From an uncultured Acidobacteriota bacterium (GTDB taxonomy: Bacteria; Acidobacteriota; Terriglobia; Bryobacterales; Bryobacteraceae), in the NCBI GenBank assembly GCA_902826685.1, contig CADEFT010000018.1, positions 1-64,000 on the forward strand: a stretch of 64,000 nt of DNA, read 5' to 3'. Below the pieces are notes generated by a model. It was given only the letters and a program-made list of their open reading frames with translations. It was not told the origin of the DNA and did not search any database. This document shows, piece after piece, positions 43,252 to 50,643 of the stretch. A program made the translations under genes and the position numbers. Each line of letters opens with the position of its first letter. Position 1 is the first letter of the stretch.

Positions 43252-44483
43252 GGCGCGGCCTTTCGCAATTCCACAACGCGCAGTTCGTCCAAGTCGATGA
43301 GCGCGGCCTGACGGTCGAACCGCGCATTCAGAAAATCGAGCCTCACGGTGCGCAGCACGCGCTGCGCATCCAGCACTTCGAGGATGCCGCGCTCGCCCAG
43401 ACGATAGGCGGTCTCGGCGGCGCGCAACCCTTCTTCGGCCTCGCGCAGCAACCCTTCCTCGAAGGCCGCCAGTTGCTGGCTGGCGACTTCATATCTTCCA
43501 TAGGCGCTATCGATGCCGGCGAGAATTTCCAGTTGCCGGCTTTCGGCGATCGCCTTGACCTGACGCACCGACGCCACGGCTTCGGCGATGGGACCCTCGC
43601 GGCGATTCCAGAACGGCAGGGGAATCGCCAGGCCCACGCGATAGGTCGGCGTGTCGGGCGGGCGGTCCATCTCGACGCGCAGGGCCGGCTGCGGCCTGCG
43701 TTGCGCGATTTCGTAGCTAAGGCGCGCTTCGGCGCGGCGCACCTCCGAGCGTACCAGCAGCAACGCCGGATGAATCTCCATGACCTGGGCGCGAATATCG
43801 GCCAGGGGCGGCATTCTGGAAGGAGGGTCGAGTTCCCCTTCCGGCGTCAGGTTCGGATCGAGCGAGGCGCCCACCGCTCCTCGCAGTTGCGACAGGAACG
43901 TGACGTATTGCAGCCGGGCGCTGTTGGCGGCCGTGCGGGCGGTGGCCAGTTCAGCATCGGCACGAAACAGTTCGAGCCGTCCCGCTTCGCCCACTTCCAC
44001 CCGCACCTGGATGCGCTTGCGGAAATCTTCCACCAGCCGCAGATTCTCGGTGAGAATTCCGATCTCTCCGCGTTTGCGCAGCACCTGGAAGAACGCGCGC
44101 CGCACGCCGGAAAGAACGGCCAGGCGGATGCCGCTGAGCACGTGCTCGCTGCTTTCGCGGGCCCGCTCGGCAAACTGGATGCGCGCGGGGCGTAAGGGCC
44201 CGAGTTCAAGCGGCTGCGTGAAACTATAGGAAGTCACCAAACCGGAAACGTTGCCGGGTACGCGGTAGGTCTGGCCGCCGGCGAGGGCGGCGGCTTCGGG
44301 GTTCGGGTAAGCGCGCGCGGTCACCACACCCGCCCGCGCCGCCTCGATCTGTGCCGTCCCGGCCTGCAACTGTGGATGATTCCGGTCGGCGAGAGTGAGA
44401 GCCTGTTCGAGTGTGAGTACTTCCGCTTTTACCTGAAGCGCCGCCACGAGACAAAAAAGAGCTTCAGCCATCATGTAGGACAT
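43248..44483 (-). CDS. TolC/CzcC-family outer-membrane efflux channel
   Basis: A 411-aa protein with a signal peptide and two TolC repeats, each a long coiled-coil hairpin (LTLEQALTLADRNHPQLQAG at the start of repeat 1; a matching DIRAQVMEIHPALLLV segment opens repeat 2). This is the outer-membrane component of the tripartite metal pump. ATG codons also occur three and four codons in (MSYMM). The operon order channel-adaptor-pump is standard for czcCBA/cusCBA. Confidence 0.88.
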   Translation of the reverse strand: MSYMMAEALFCLVAALQVKAEVLTLEQALTLADRNHPQLQAGTAQIEAARAGVVTARAYPNPEAAALAGGQTYRVPGNVSGLVTSYSFTQPLELGPLRPARIQFAERARESSEHVLSGIRLAVLSGVRRAFFQVLRKRGEIGILTENLRLVEDFRKRIQVRVEVGEAGRLELFRADAELATARTAANSARLQYVTFLSQLRGAVGASLDPNLTPEGELDPPSRMPPLADIRAQVMEIHPALLLVRSEVRRAEARLSYEIAQRRPQPALRVEMDRPPDTPTYRVGLAIPLPFWNRREGPIAEAVASVRQVKAIAESRQLEILAGIDSAYGRYEVASQQLAAFEEGLLREAEEGLRAAETAYRLGERGILEVLDAQRVLRTVRLDFLNARFDRQAALIDLDELRVVELRKAAP

Positions 44484-44500
44484 TCAGATCCGAAAGAGTT

Positions 44501-44506
44501 ATTGTA
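44501..44506 (-). promoter_or_regulatory. TACAAT -10-like box before the efflux operon
   Basis: On the minus strand TACAAT ends 17 nt before ATG 44483, in the 49-bp gap after the second PPK2 gene. It could give the channel-adaptor-pump genes their own promoter with a leader near 10 nt. No convincing -35 is seen. Confidence 0.35.
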
Positions 44507-44532
44507 CCGGGTTGACCGGCGGTAATGGAAGG

Positions 44533-45267
44533 TTACTTTCCCGCGGGATCGGCGGGTTTGAAGCGAAGTTCGCGCGATAATACGTCGACCAGGAGGCCCA
44601 GCGTCTTCACGCGGGCCCAATACTTGTCGTTTCCCTCGATCAAATGCCAGGGCGCGGCGCGCGTGCCGTTGCGCAGCAGCATCTCTTCGGCCGCTTCCTC
44701 ATACTGCGCCCACTTACCGCGATTCCGCCAATCCTCATCGGTTAGTTTCCAGGCTTTATAGCCGATGCGCTTACGCTCTTCGAAGCGGCGCAGTTGTTCG
44801 TCGTGCGAAATCTGCAACCAGTATTTGACGACGATGGTGCCGAAGTCGGCCAGTTGGCGCTCAAAGGAATTGATTTCCTTGTAGGCCCGGCGCCACTGCT
44901 CCTCGGTGGCGAATCCCTCGACGCGCTCCACCAGGACGCGGCCATACCAGGAACGGTCGAAGATGGCGATCTGGCCGCTTTCGGGCAGCCGGCGCCAGAA
45001 GCGGTAAAGATAATGTCGCGATTTGTCCTCGCCCAAAGGCTTGCTGATGGGGTAGACGGCGTAGCCGCGCGGATCCATCTTTTCGGTGATGCGCTTGATG
45101 GCGCCGCCTTTGCCCGCCGCGTCCCAGCCTTCGAATACGATGACGACGGGCCGCTTCTGCAGGTACACCTGATAGCCCAATTCGCGCAACTGGATCTGGC
45201 GGCGCGTCAGTTGGGTGACGTAGGTCTTGCGGTCGAGAGTGCGCGAGAGATCGAGCGTCTCAAGCAT
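44533..45267 (-). CDS. Polyphosphate kinase 2 family protein (second of a tandem pair)
   Basis: A 244-aa PPK2 with Walker A (FEGWDAAGKGGAIKRI), Walker B-like FDRSWYGRVLVERVEG and the lid-region arginines (YRFWRRLPESGQIAIF). PPK2 enzymes phosphorylate nucleotides from polyphosphate. Its ATG overlaps the stop of the preceding PPK2 gene (TAATG). The two proteins together resemble a two-domain polyphosphate:AMP phosphotransferase split into separate genes, but each appears catalytically complete. Confidence 0.9.
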   Translation of the reverse strand: MLETLDLSRTLDRKTYVTQLTRRQIQLRELGYQVYLQKRPVVIVFEGWDAAGKGGAIKRITEKMDPRGYAVYPISKPLGEDKSRHYLYRFWRRLPESGQIAIFDRSWYGRVLVERVEGFATEEQWRRAYKEINSFERQLADFGTIVVKYWLQISHDEQLRRFEERKRIGYKAWKLTDEDWRNRGKWAQYEEAAEEMLLRNGTRAAPWHLIEGNDKYWARVKTLGLLVDVLSRELRFKPADPAGK

Positions 45268-46118
45268 TAGCGGCGCCCTCTCGACTTGGCCTTGGCGCGC
45301 GGCTTCGGTTTGGTGTGGCCGTCTTCAGGAGCCTCCATCCGTTCCATTTCCCGGCGCAGGTCGGCCTCGCGGATGACGGCGTCCTGCGACGCGGTGACGG
45401 CGGGCGCCTCGTCGCCCAGGCGGGCTTCAAGCGCCGCGATGAGCACATCGAACGCTTTCTTGCGGGCGAACCATTTCGAAGTGGCCTCGACGACGGTCCA
45501 CGGCGCATAGCCCGATTCAGTGAGTTCGAGCATCTCCTCCACCGCTTCCAGGTATTCGTCGTAGTTGCGATTCTGGCGCCAGGTGGCGGCGGTGACGCGC
45601 CAGGACTCCATGGGGTCGGCTTCCAGTTTCTTGAGGCGGCGCTTCTGCTCCTTGGCGCTGATGTGGAAAAAAAATTTCACGATCACCGTGCCGTCGTCGG
45701 CGAGCATGCGTTCAAATTCCTGGATGTCGCGATAGGCGTGGCGCCAGACGCTTTCGGGCTGGCTCTTCTGGACGCGTTCATCGAGAACGCGGGTATACCA
45801 ACTGCGGTCGAAGATGGCCATCTCGCCGCGATTGGGCACCGAGAGCCAGAAGCGGTACAGCCAGGGCCGGTGGAGTTCGAACGAGCGCGGCATATCGACG
45901 GGATACATCTTGAAGCCGCGCGGATCCATGCGCTGGGTGAGCGCGGCGATGGCGCCGCCCTTTCCCGCCGCATCCCAACCCTCAAAGACTACGACCGACG
46001 GGATGCCTTTATCCCAACAGGCTTTTTCGAGATCGTAGAGCCGCCGCTGCCGGCTGGGCACGATTTCCTGATACTCGTCGCGAGCGAGCTTTCGCTCGAG
46101 GTTTACGTTTTCAAGCAT
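45267..46118 (-). CDS. Polyphosphate kinase 2 family protein (first of a tandem pair)
   Basis: A 283-aa PPK2 with Walker A (FEGWDAAGKGGAIAAL), FDRSWYTRVLDERVQK and the family helix IQEFERMLADDGTVIVKFFF. A basic C-terminal tail (KPKPRAKAKSRGRR) is unusual and may bind polyphosphate or nucleic acid. The N-terminus matches its partner (LENVNLERKLARDEYQE against LETLDLSRTLDRKTYVT), supporting gene duplication. It lies 43 nt downstream of the response regulator. Confidence 0.9.
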   Translation of the reverse strand: MLENVNLERKLARDEYQEIVPSRQRRLYDLEKACWDKGIPSVVVFEGWDAAGKGGAIAALTQRMDPRGFKMYPVDMPRSFELHRPWLYRFWLSVPNRGEMAIFDRSWYTRVLDERVQKSQPESVWRHAYRDIQEFERMLADDGTVIVKFFFHISAKEQKRRLKKLEADPMESWRVTAATWRQNRNYDEYLEAVEEMLELTESGYAPWTVVEATSKWFARKKAFDVLIAALEARLGDEAPAVTASQDAVIREADLRREMERMEAPEDGHTKPKPRAKAKSRGRR

Positions 46119-46161
46119 CGATGTCCGGGCAAAGGCCGCAGACGGGCCTTACCTGAGGATA

Positions 46162-46860
46162 TCAATCCTCGCCGGCACCGGCGGCGGCGGCGCTGGCGTT
46201 GCCATTGGCGAAACGGGTGAGACCGGCGGCCAGAGCCAGTTGCGTCAACCCGGCCACGTTGCTGACGCTGAGCTTTTTCATCATCGTCTTGCGGTAGCTG
46301 CGCACGGTTTGCAGACCGAGATCGAGAAGCACGGCGATTTCTTTGCTGGTCTTGCCTTCGGCGACCAGCCGCAACACCTGCAGTTCGCGCGGCGAAAGCC
46401 CTTCGAGCGCCTGCGGAACCTTGCGATCCTCGAGATCGCCGCGCTTGATGCGGTTGAGCAGGCGGTCGGAAACCTGAGGACTCAGGTAAGAGCCGCCCCT
46501 GGCGACGGTGCGCAGCGCGTCGAGCAGATCGTTGTCGGATGCCTTTTTGAGCACGAAAGCGCGCGCTCCGGAACGGATGGCACTCACCACCGAGTTCTCA
46601 TCGTCGAACATCGACAGGATGATCACCTTGGTTTCCGGACAGTGCCGTATCATCTCGCTGGTGGCCTCGATCCCGTTCAGCTTGGGCAAATGAATGTCCA
46701 TGATGACGATATGAGGTTTGGTCCGGCGGCAGATCTGCACGGCGTCGGCGCCGTCTTCGGCTTCGGCAACCACCTTGAAATCCTCATGGTTCTTGAGGAT
46801 GGCTTTTATGCCGTCGCGCATGATCTTATGGTCGTCGACCAGAAAAACGTCGAATGCCAT
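46162..46860 (-). CDS. NarL/FixJ-family response regulator
   Basis: A 232-aa regulator. The receiver domain has FLVDDHKIMRDG (acidic pair), IVIMDIHLPKLNGIEA (phospho-acceptor Asp), the conserved Ser/Thr (ILSMFDDE) and VLKKAS (Lys). The output is a LuxR HTH: LSPRELQVLRLVAEGKTSKE, then IAVLLDLGLQTVRSYRKTMM. ATG 46860 is taken over TTG 46866. The kinase gene ends 6 nt upstream, so the two form a cognate pair. The target may be the downstream PPK2/efflux genes. Confidence 0.9.
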   Translation of the reverse strand: MAFDVFLVDDHKIMRDGIKAILKNHEDFKVVAEAEDGADAVQICRRTKPHIVIMDIHLPKLNGIEATSEMIRHCPETKVIILSMFDDENSVVSAIRSGARAFVLKKASDNDLLDALRTVARGGSYLSPQVSDRLLNRIKRGDLEDRKVPQALEGLSPRELQVLRLVAEGKTSKEIAVLLDLGLQTVRSYRKTMMKKLSVSNVAGLTQLALAAGLTRFANGNASAAAAGAGED

Positions 46861-46866
46861 TCTCAA

Positions 46867-47601
46867 CTACCTTCCCGCGGGTAGTCCAGGCTGGTCGGCG
46901 GTGATCCCGGCAGCAGCGCGGCGCGATTCCGCTCCGGCCCGGCAAGCTGCCTGAAGAGTCGTCCCTTTTCCAGGCGTGCTTACCACTTGAAATTTCATTC
47001 CGGCCTTTGCCGCAATATGCTGCATCCAAATCAAGCCAATCCCCCGAGCTTCTGCCTTGGTCTTAGCCGTGTCAAACCCGATGCCGTTGTCCCGGATCTC
47101 AAAGCGGACTCCATCCTGCACGGGTTGCAACACCACTTCAATCAGCGCCGCCTGCGAGTGCGCCACCGCGTTCCCCACGGCATGCTCGGCGATGGTATAG
47201 ATCGCCGTCGCCTCCGTGATGGGCAGATGGATCCGTGAATCCATCAGCAACCGGATGGTCGCCGAAGAAGACTCCCGCAACCGGCCAATGAGCGTATCCA
47301 AGGCATAGCGTAAGCCTGAACGTTGCACGATGTCAGAATTCAGTTTGTAACTCAATTGCCGAACATCCTCGATCGCCTTTTCGAGAAGTTTTTGTATTTT
47401 TTTTGTATTCTCGGCGATCTCAGGCGCCTTCGCTGAATGATCCTGCCGTAGCACATCCAAGTGCAAGCCGACGACGGTCAGGACCTGGCCGATGTCCTCA
47501 TGCAGGATTCTGGCGACTCTACTCATCTCATCCTGCTGCCTGCTGAGTTCCTCGACCAAGCGGCCGGGCAAGCCACCCGGTTGTCCAGCGTAGTCATTCA
47601 T
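46867..47601 (-). CDS. NarX-type (HisKA_3) sensor histidine kinase, cytoplasmic
   Basis: A 244-aa kinase with almost no sensory domain. The phospho-accepting His is in VARILHEDIGQVLTVVGLHL. The dimerisation helix continues to VRQLSYKLNSDIVQ, and a HATPase domain follows (EHAVGNAVAHSQA N-box, IRDNGIGFD G1-box, GIGLIWMQHIA, GKGTTLQ). No membrane segment is seen, so it must sense a cytoplasmic signal or a partner. ATG 47601 is chosen; a frame to 47685 exists, but its extension overlaps an inverted repeat. Confidence 0.87.
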   Translation of the reverse strand: MNDYAGQPGGLPGRLVEELSRQQDEMSRVARILHEDIGQVLTVVGLHLDVLRQDHSAKAPEIAENTKKIQKLLEKAIEDVRQLSYKLNSDIVQRSGLRYALDTLIGRLRESSSATIRLLMDSRIHLPITEATAIYTIAEHAVGNAVAHSQAALIEVVLQPVQDGVRFEIRDNGIGFDTAKTKAEARGIGLIWMQHIAAKAGMKFQVVSTPGKGTTLQAACRAGAESRRAAAGITADQPGLPAGR

Positions 47602-47661
47602 TCTGTGGCGCTTTAATCTATCATCGTGCACCAGGCTTTGGGGAGATAGCAAGCGTCCGGG

Positions 47662-47708
47662 CGGGTAAACGTTAGAATCCAGCAAGAAAATGCGGTCAGG
47701 TTTACCCG
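47662..47708. promoter_or_regulatory. 9-bp inverted repeat upstream of the kinase-led cluster
   Basis: CGGGTAAAC (47662-47670) and GTTTACCCG (47700-47708) are perfect inverted arms separated by 29 bp, in the 182-bp gap between sixA and the kinase gene. On the minus strand the interval contains possible promoter elements (TTGCTG, TTCTAA). The repeat could be a two-half-site operator, for example for the response regulator, or an RNA hairpin. Confidence 0.45.
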
Positions 47709-47783
47709 ATAGAAATCAATCGTAAGCGAGATGGAATTGGGGAATTGATTCAGAGCGTAAGCTGCCCGTCACCGGCGGCCGGT

Positions 47784-48287
47784 TCAGTCGCGCGTGCCGC
47801 CCGCCAGACGCGGCGTCAGCATCCACTTGAGGACGCCCCGGGGTTGAGCGCCGACATGATCCAGATCGACGCGGGTGAGTGAACCTTTCTTCACGTCGAC
47901 GATCAGGTTTGGCGTGCCGCAGAGAAATCCGATCAGCAGACCGGTCAGTGGCTCATGGCTTGCGACCAGCAGGGAACCGGTGCCGGCGTAGAGGCGAATC
48001 TCTTCCCACGCCGCGCGCGTGTCGGAACCGGGCGTGAAGGCGGCGCTTTCGATGATCTGGCCCTTGAAGCCGAAGACTTCGGCGGCGATGCGCGCGGTTT
48101 CAACGGCGCGGCGATAGGGACTCGACAGCAGCAACTGCGGGCTGGCGCCGGCCGACCGGGCCACGTTCAGCGTCTCACGCAGGCGGCGCTTGCCTTCGGG
48201 GGTCAGCGCACGGTCGGCATCGCGGCTTCCGGGCCTGCCCTCCTCGGCGATTCCATGGCGCAACAGATAGACTTCCAAACGACACAT
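47784..48287 (-). CDS. sixA: SixA-type phosphohistidine phosphatase
   Basis: A 167-aa histidine-phosphatase-superfamily protein. The RHG catalytic motif lies in VYLLRHGIAEEG, the second Arg in LLSSPYRRAVETARI, and the second catalytic His in LLVASHEPLTGLLIG. SixA dephosphorylates phosphohistidine, for example on PTSNtr or histidine-kinase HPt domains. It is transcribed toward the kinase-led cluster but 182 bp away, and divergently from the O-antigen ligase gene. Confidence 0.88.
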   Translation of the reverse strand: MCRLEVYLLRHGIAEEGRPGSRDADRALTPEGKRRLRETLNVARSAGASPQLLLSSPYRRAVETARIAAEVFGFKGQIIESAAFTPGSDTRAAWEEIRLYAGTGSLLVASHEPLTGLLIGFLCGTPNLIVDVKKGSLTRVDLDHVGAQPRGVLKWMLTPRLAGGTRD

Positions 48288-48329
48288 CCTGCCGCGGGCC
48301 CGCCGGTTCTGGCATACTGATGCCTTCGG

Positions 48330-49547
48330 ATGCAGAGCCCGGCGGAGTCCTCCAACAGCAACAGTGTAGCGGAACGCGCGGCGTTCTATCTGGCGTTTGG
48401 AGCGGCGGCGGCGATCCTGTTTTCCATCGCCGTATCGAACATTCTGCTGGCGCTATCGCTGGCGGCGTTGCTGGTGAGCGGCGCCCGGCTGCGCCTGCCT
48501 CCCTTCTGGAAGCCGCTCGCGGTTTTCTTTCTGCTGACGCTGGTGTCGCTGGCGCTATCGGAGAATCCTTCAGCCGGGCGGCCGCAGGTCCGCAAGTTTT
48601 TCGTGTACCTGGTGCTGGTGGTCATCGGCAGCACGTTCCGCGATCTGGGCCAGGTGCGATGGCTGTTTTCGGTGGTGGCGGGGCTTGGAACGCTGTCGGC
48701 GCTGCGGGCGCTGAGCCAGTTTGCCTGGATGCTGCGCAATTGCGGCGACCAGTATAGCTGCTACGTGGCCGAACGGATCACCGGGTTCATGAGCCACTGG
48801 ATGACGTTCGGCGGCCACATGATGATCGCGCTGCTGGTGGTGGGTTCGTTCCTGCTATGGGCGGGGCCGCCGCGCACGCGGCTTTGGCTGTGGATGGCGG
48901 CGGGCGCGGCGATGGCGGCGGCGTTGTTTGCCAACGGGACACGCTCCATCTGGCTGGCGACGGTGGTGGCGGCGGCGTATCTGCTGTGGGGCTGGAAGAA
49001 ATGGTCCGTGGCGGCGCTGGCCGTCGTGCTGGCGGCCGGGGCACTGGTGGCACCGGGCTATCTGAAGCAGCGCGTGGCCTCGGTTTGGAAGCCAGCGGGC
49101 GAGGTGGATTCCAATCAGCACCGGCGGATCACCTGGCGCACGGGTCTGCGCATGATCGAGGCGCATCCGCTTTTGGGACTGGGGCCGGAGCACGTCAAGC
49201 TGCAATTCCAGCAGTATCTGCCGCCCGATGTGACACGGCTGCCGGAAGGCTGGTACGGGCATCTGCACAACATCTATCTACACTACGCGGCCGAGCGAGG
49301 GATACCCGCCCTGATCGCCCTGTTGTGGGCCATCGGCCAGATGCTGTTCGATTTCGGCCGGGCGCTGCGGCGCGCGCCACCCGGCCCGGGCGACGCGCGG
49401 TTCGTGCTGCAGGCGGCGATCGCGGTCATCCTGGGCATCCTTGTAGGCGGCCTGTTCGAGCACAACCTGGGCGATAGCGAAGTGCTGGTGCTGTTTCTGG
49501 CCGTGGTGAGTTGCGGCTACGTGGCGGTGGAACATGAGCGCGCTTGA
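48330..49547 (+). CDS. O-antigen ligase (WaaL/Wzy_C) family membrane protein
   Basis: A 405-aa polytopic protein with about eleven hydrophobic helices. The Wzy_C periplasmic loop is visible as RRITWRTGLRMIEAHPLLGL followed by GPEHV, and the conserved His region HLHNIYLHYAAERGIPALI. These enzymes ligate O-antigen or polymerise polysaccharide. A CATACT box lies 11 nt before ATG 48330, suggesting a very short leader. It overlaps the SDR gene by 14 bp. There are no other LPS genes here, so its precise role is unassigned. Confidence 0.85.
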   Translation: MQSPAESSNSNSVAERAAFYLAFGAAAAILFSIAVSNILLALSLAALLVSGARLRLPPFWKPLAVFFLLTLVSLALSENPSAGRPQVRKFFVYLVLVVIGSTFRDLGQVRWLFSVVAGLGTLSALRALSQFAWMLRNCGDQYSCYVAERITGFMSHWMTFGGHMMIALLVVGSFLLWAGPPRTRLWLWMAAGAAMAAALFANGTRSIWLATVVAAAYLLWGWKKWSVAALAVVLAAGALVAPGYLKQRVASVWKPAGEVDSNQHRRITWRTGLRMIEAHPLLGLGPEHVKLQFQQYLPPDVTRLPEGWYGHLHNIYLHYAAERGIPALIALLWAIGQMLFDFGRALRRAPPGPGDARFVLQAAIAVILGILVGGLFEHNLGDSEVLVLFLAVVSCGYVAVEHERA

Positions 49548-50253
49548 CGGGCGGTGGATTGTGCTGGCGGGCGGCGCGGGGGGATTAGGATCGGCGGCGG
49601 CCCACATGCTGGCCGCCGAAGGCGCGCGGCTGGTGGTGAGCTACCGGGCCAACGTGGAGCGCGCGGCCAAGCTTTCGGCCATCGCATCGCTGGTGCAGGC
49701 CGATCTGACGCGGGCCGAAGATCGCGCGCGGCTGCTGGAGGCGGCGCCTTCGCTCTACGGATTGGTGGTCTTCACGGGCGATCCGTCGCGCGTGCAAGAC
49801 CCGGCCGAACTGCCGGCGGCCATGCGGCGTTCGTTCGAAGTGAATTGCGAAGGTCCGCTGCTGCTGGCGCGGGCGGCGGCCGGCCGCATGCGGGCGGCGG
49901 GTACGGGCGGAGCGATCGTATTGTTTTCGACCATGCAGGCGGTGAGTTTGTTTCCAGGTTCGACGGCCTACGCGGCGGCGAAGGCTTCGCTGCAATACGG
50001 CGCGCGGCTTCTGGCCAAGGAATTCCGTGCCGCGCCCGAGGTGCGGGTCAACGTCGTTGCGCCTGGGGTGACGGCGGCCGGGATGGCCGAGGCGAGCATT
50101 GCCTCGGGTAAGTACGACGGCTTGATTCGCGACGGCGTCATTCCGCGATTCGGGCGCGCGGAGGACGTGGCGCAAGCGGTGCGGTTTTTTCTTGAGCCGG
50201 ACGCCTACGTCACCGGGCAGGTGTTGAGCGTCGACGGCGGGGCGACGCTATAG
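49534..50253 (+). CDS. Short-chain dehydrogenase/reductase
   Basis: A 239-aa classical SDR. The nucleotide-binding glycine motif is GGAGGLGSAAAHM, the catalytic Tyr and Lys are in STAYAAAKASLQYG, the catalytic Ser region is LFSTMQAVS, and NVVAPGVTAAGM and the C-terminal VTGQVLSVDGG are typical. The substrate is unknown. The last 16 codons are the parent of the forward half of the tandem repeats that follow; its TAG sits inside the palindrome CTATAG. Confidence 0.9.
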   Translation: MSALDGRWIVLAGGAGGLGSAAAHMLAAEGARLVVSYRANVERAAKLSAIASLVQADLTRAEDRARLLEAAPSLYGLVVFTGDPSRVQDPAELPAAMRRSFEVNCEGPLLLARAAAGRMRAAGTGGAIVLFSTMQAVSLFPGSTAYAAAKASLQYGARLLAKEFRAAPEVRVNVVAPGVTAAGMAEASIASGKYDGLIRDGVIPRFGRAEDVAQAVRFFLEPDAYVTGQVLSVDGGATL

Positions 50254-50643
50254 CCGCCTGAGACCGGGAGATCGGCCTAGCCGGGGCGGAGGCGCCGCGG
50301 AGACCATGCATCCCGGTTACGCCTTCCGCACGCGATTTGTGGTGCTGAGCGCCGACGGCGGGCTATAGCCGCTTGAGACCGGGAGATCAGCCTGCCGTCG
50401 AGATCGGCGTCGCCGGGCAAGCGCGAGAGAGGCGCCGCGGAGACCATGCAGCCCAGTTACGCCTTCCGCACGCGATTTGTGGTGCTGAGCGCCGACGGCG
50501 GGCTATAGCCGCTTGAGACCGGGAGATCAGCCTGCCGTCGAGATCGGCGTCGCCGGGCAAGCGCGAGAGAGGCGCCGCGGAGACCATGCAGCCCAGTTAC
50601 GCCTTCCGCACGCGAATTGAGGTGCTGAGCGCCAGCGGTGTCG
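50248..50643. repeat. Tandem array: three copies of the SDR/epimerase convergent junction
   Basis: Units begin at CTATAG at 50248 (115 bp), 50363 (140 bp) and 50503 (141 bp), and the true epimerase end starts at the CTATAG at 50644. Units 2 and 3 are identical over about 110 bp; unit 1 lacks 25 bp. Each unit read on the minus strand resembles the epimerase 3' end (MVSAAPLSRLPGDADLDGRL against MISSSVT...HLSPLADYADLDGNLL, then LKRL-stop); its right part read on the plus strand resembles the SDR 3' end (AFRTRFVVLSADGGL-stop against AYVTGQVLSVDGGATL-stop). No intact gene lies inside. Confidence 0.9.

Noticed and set aside
50248..50643. CRISPR-like or REP-type repeat array
   Set aside because: The units are 115-141 bp, directly adjacent without spacers, and derived from the flanking gene ends, so neither a CRISPR array nor a dispersed REP element fits.
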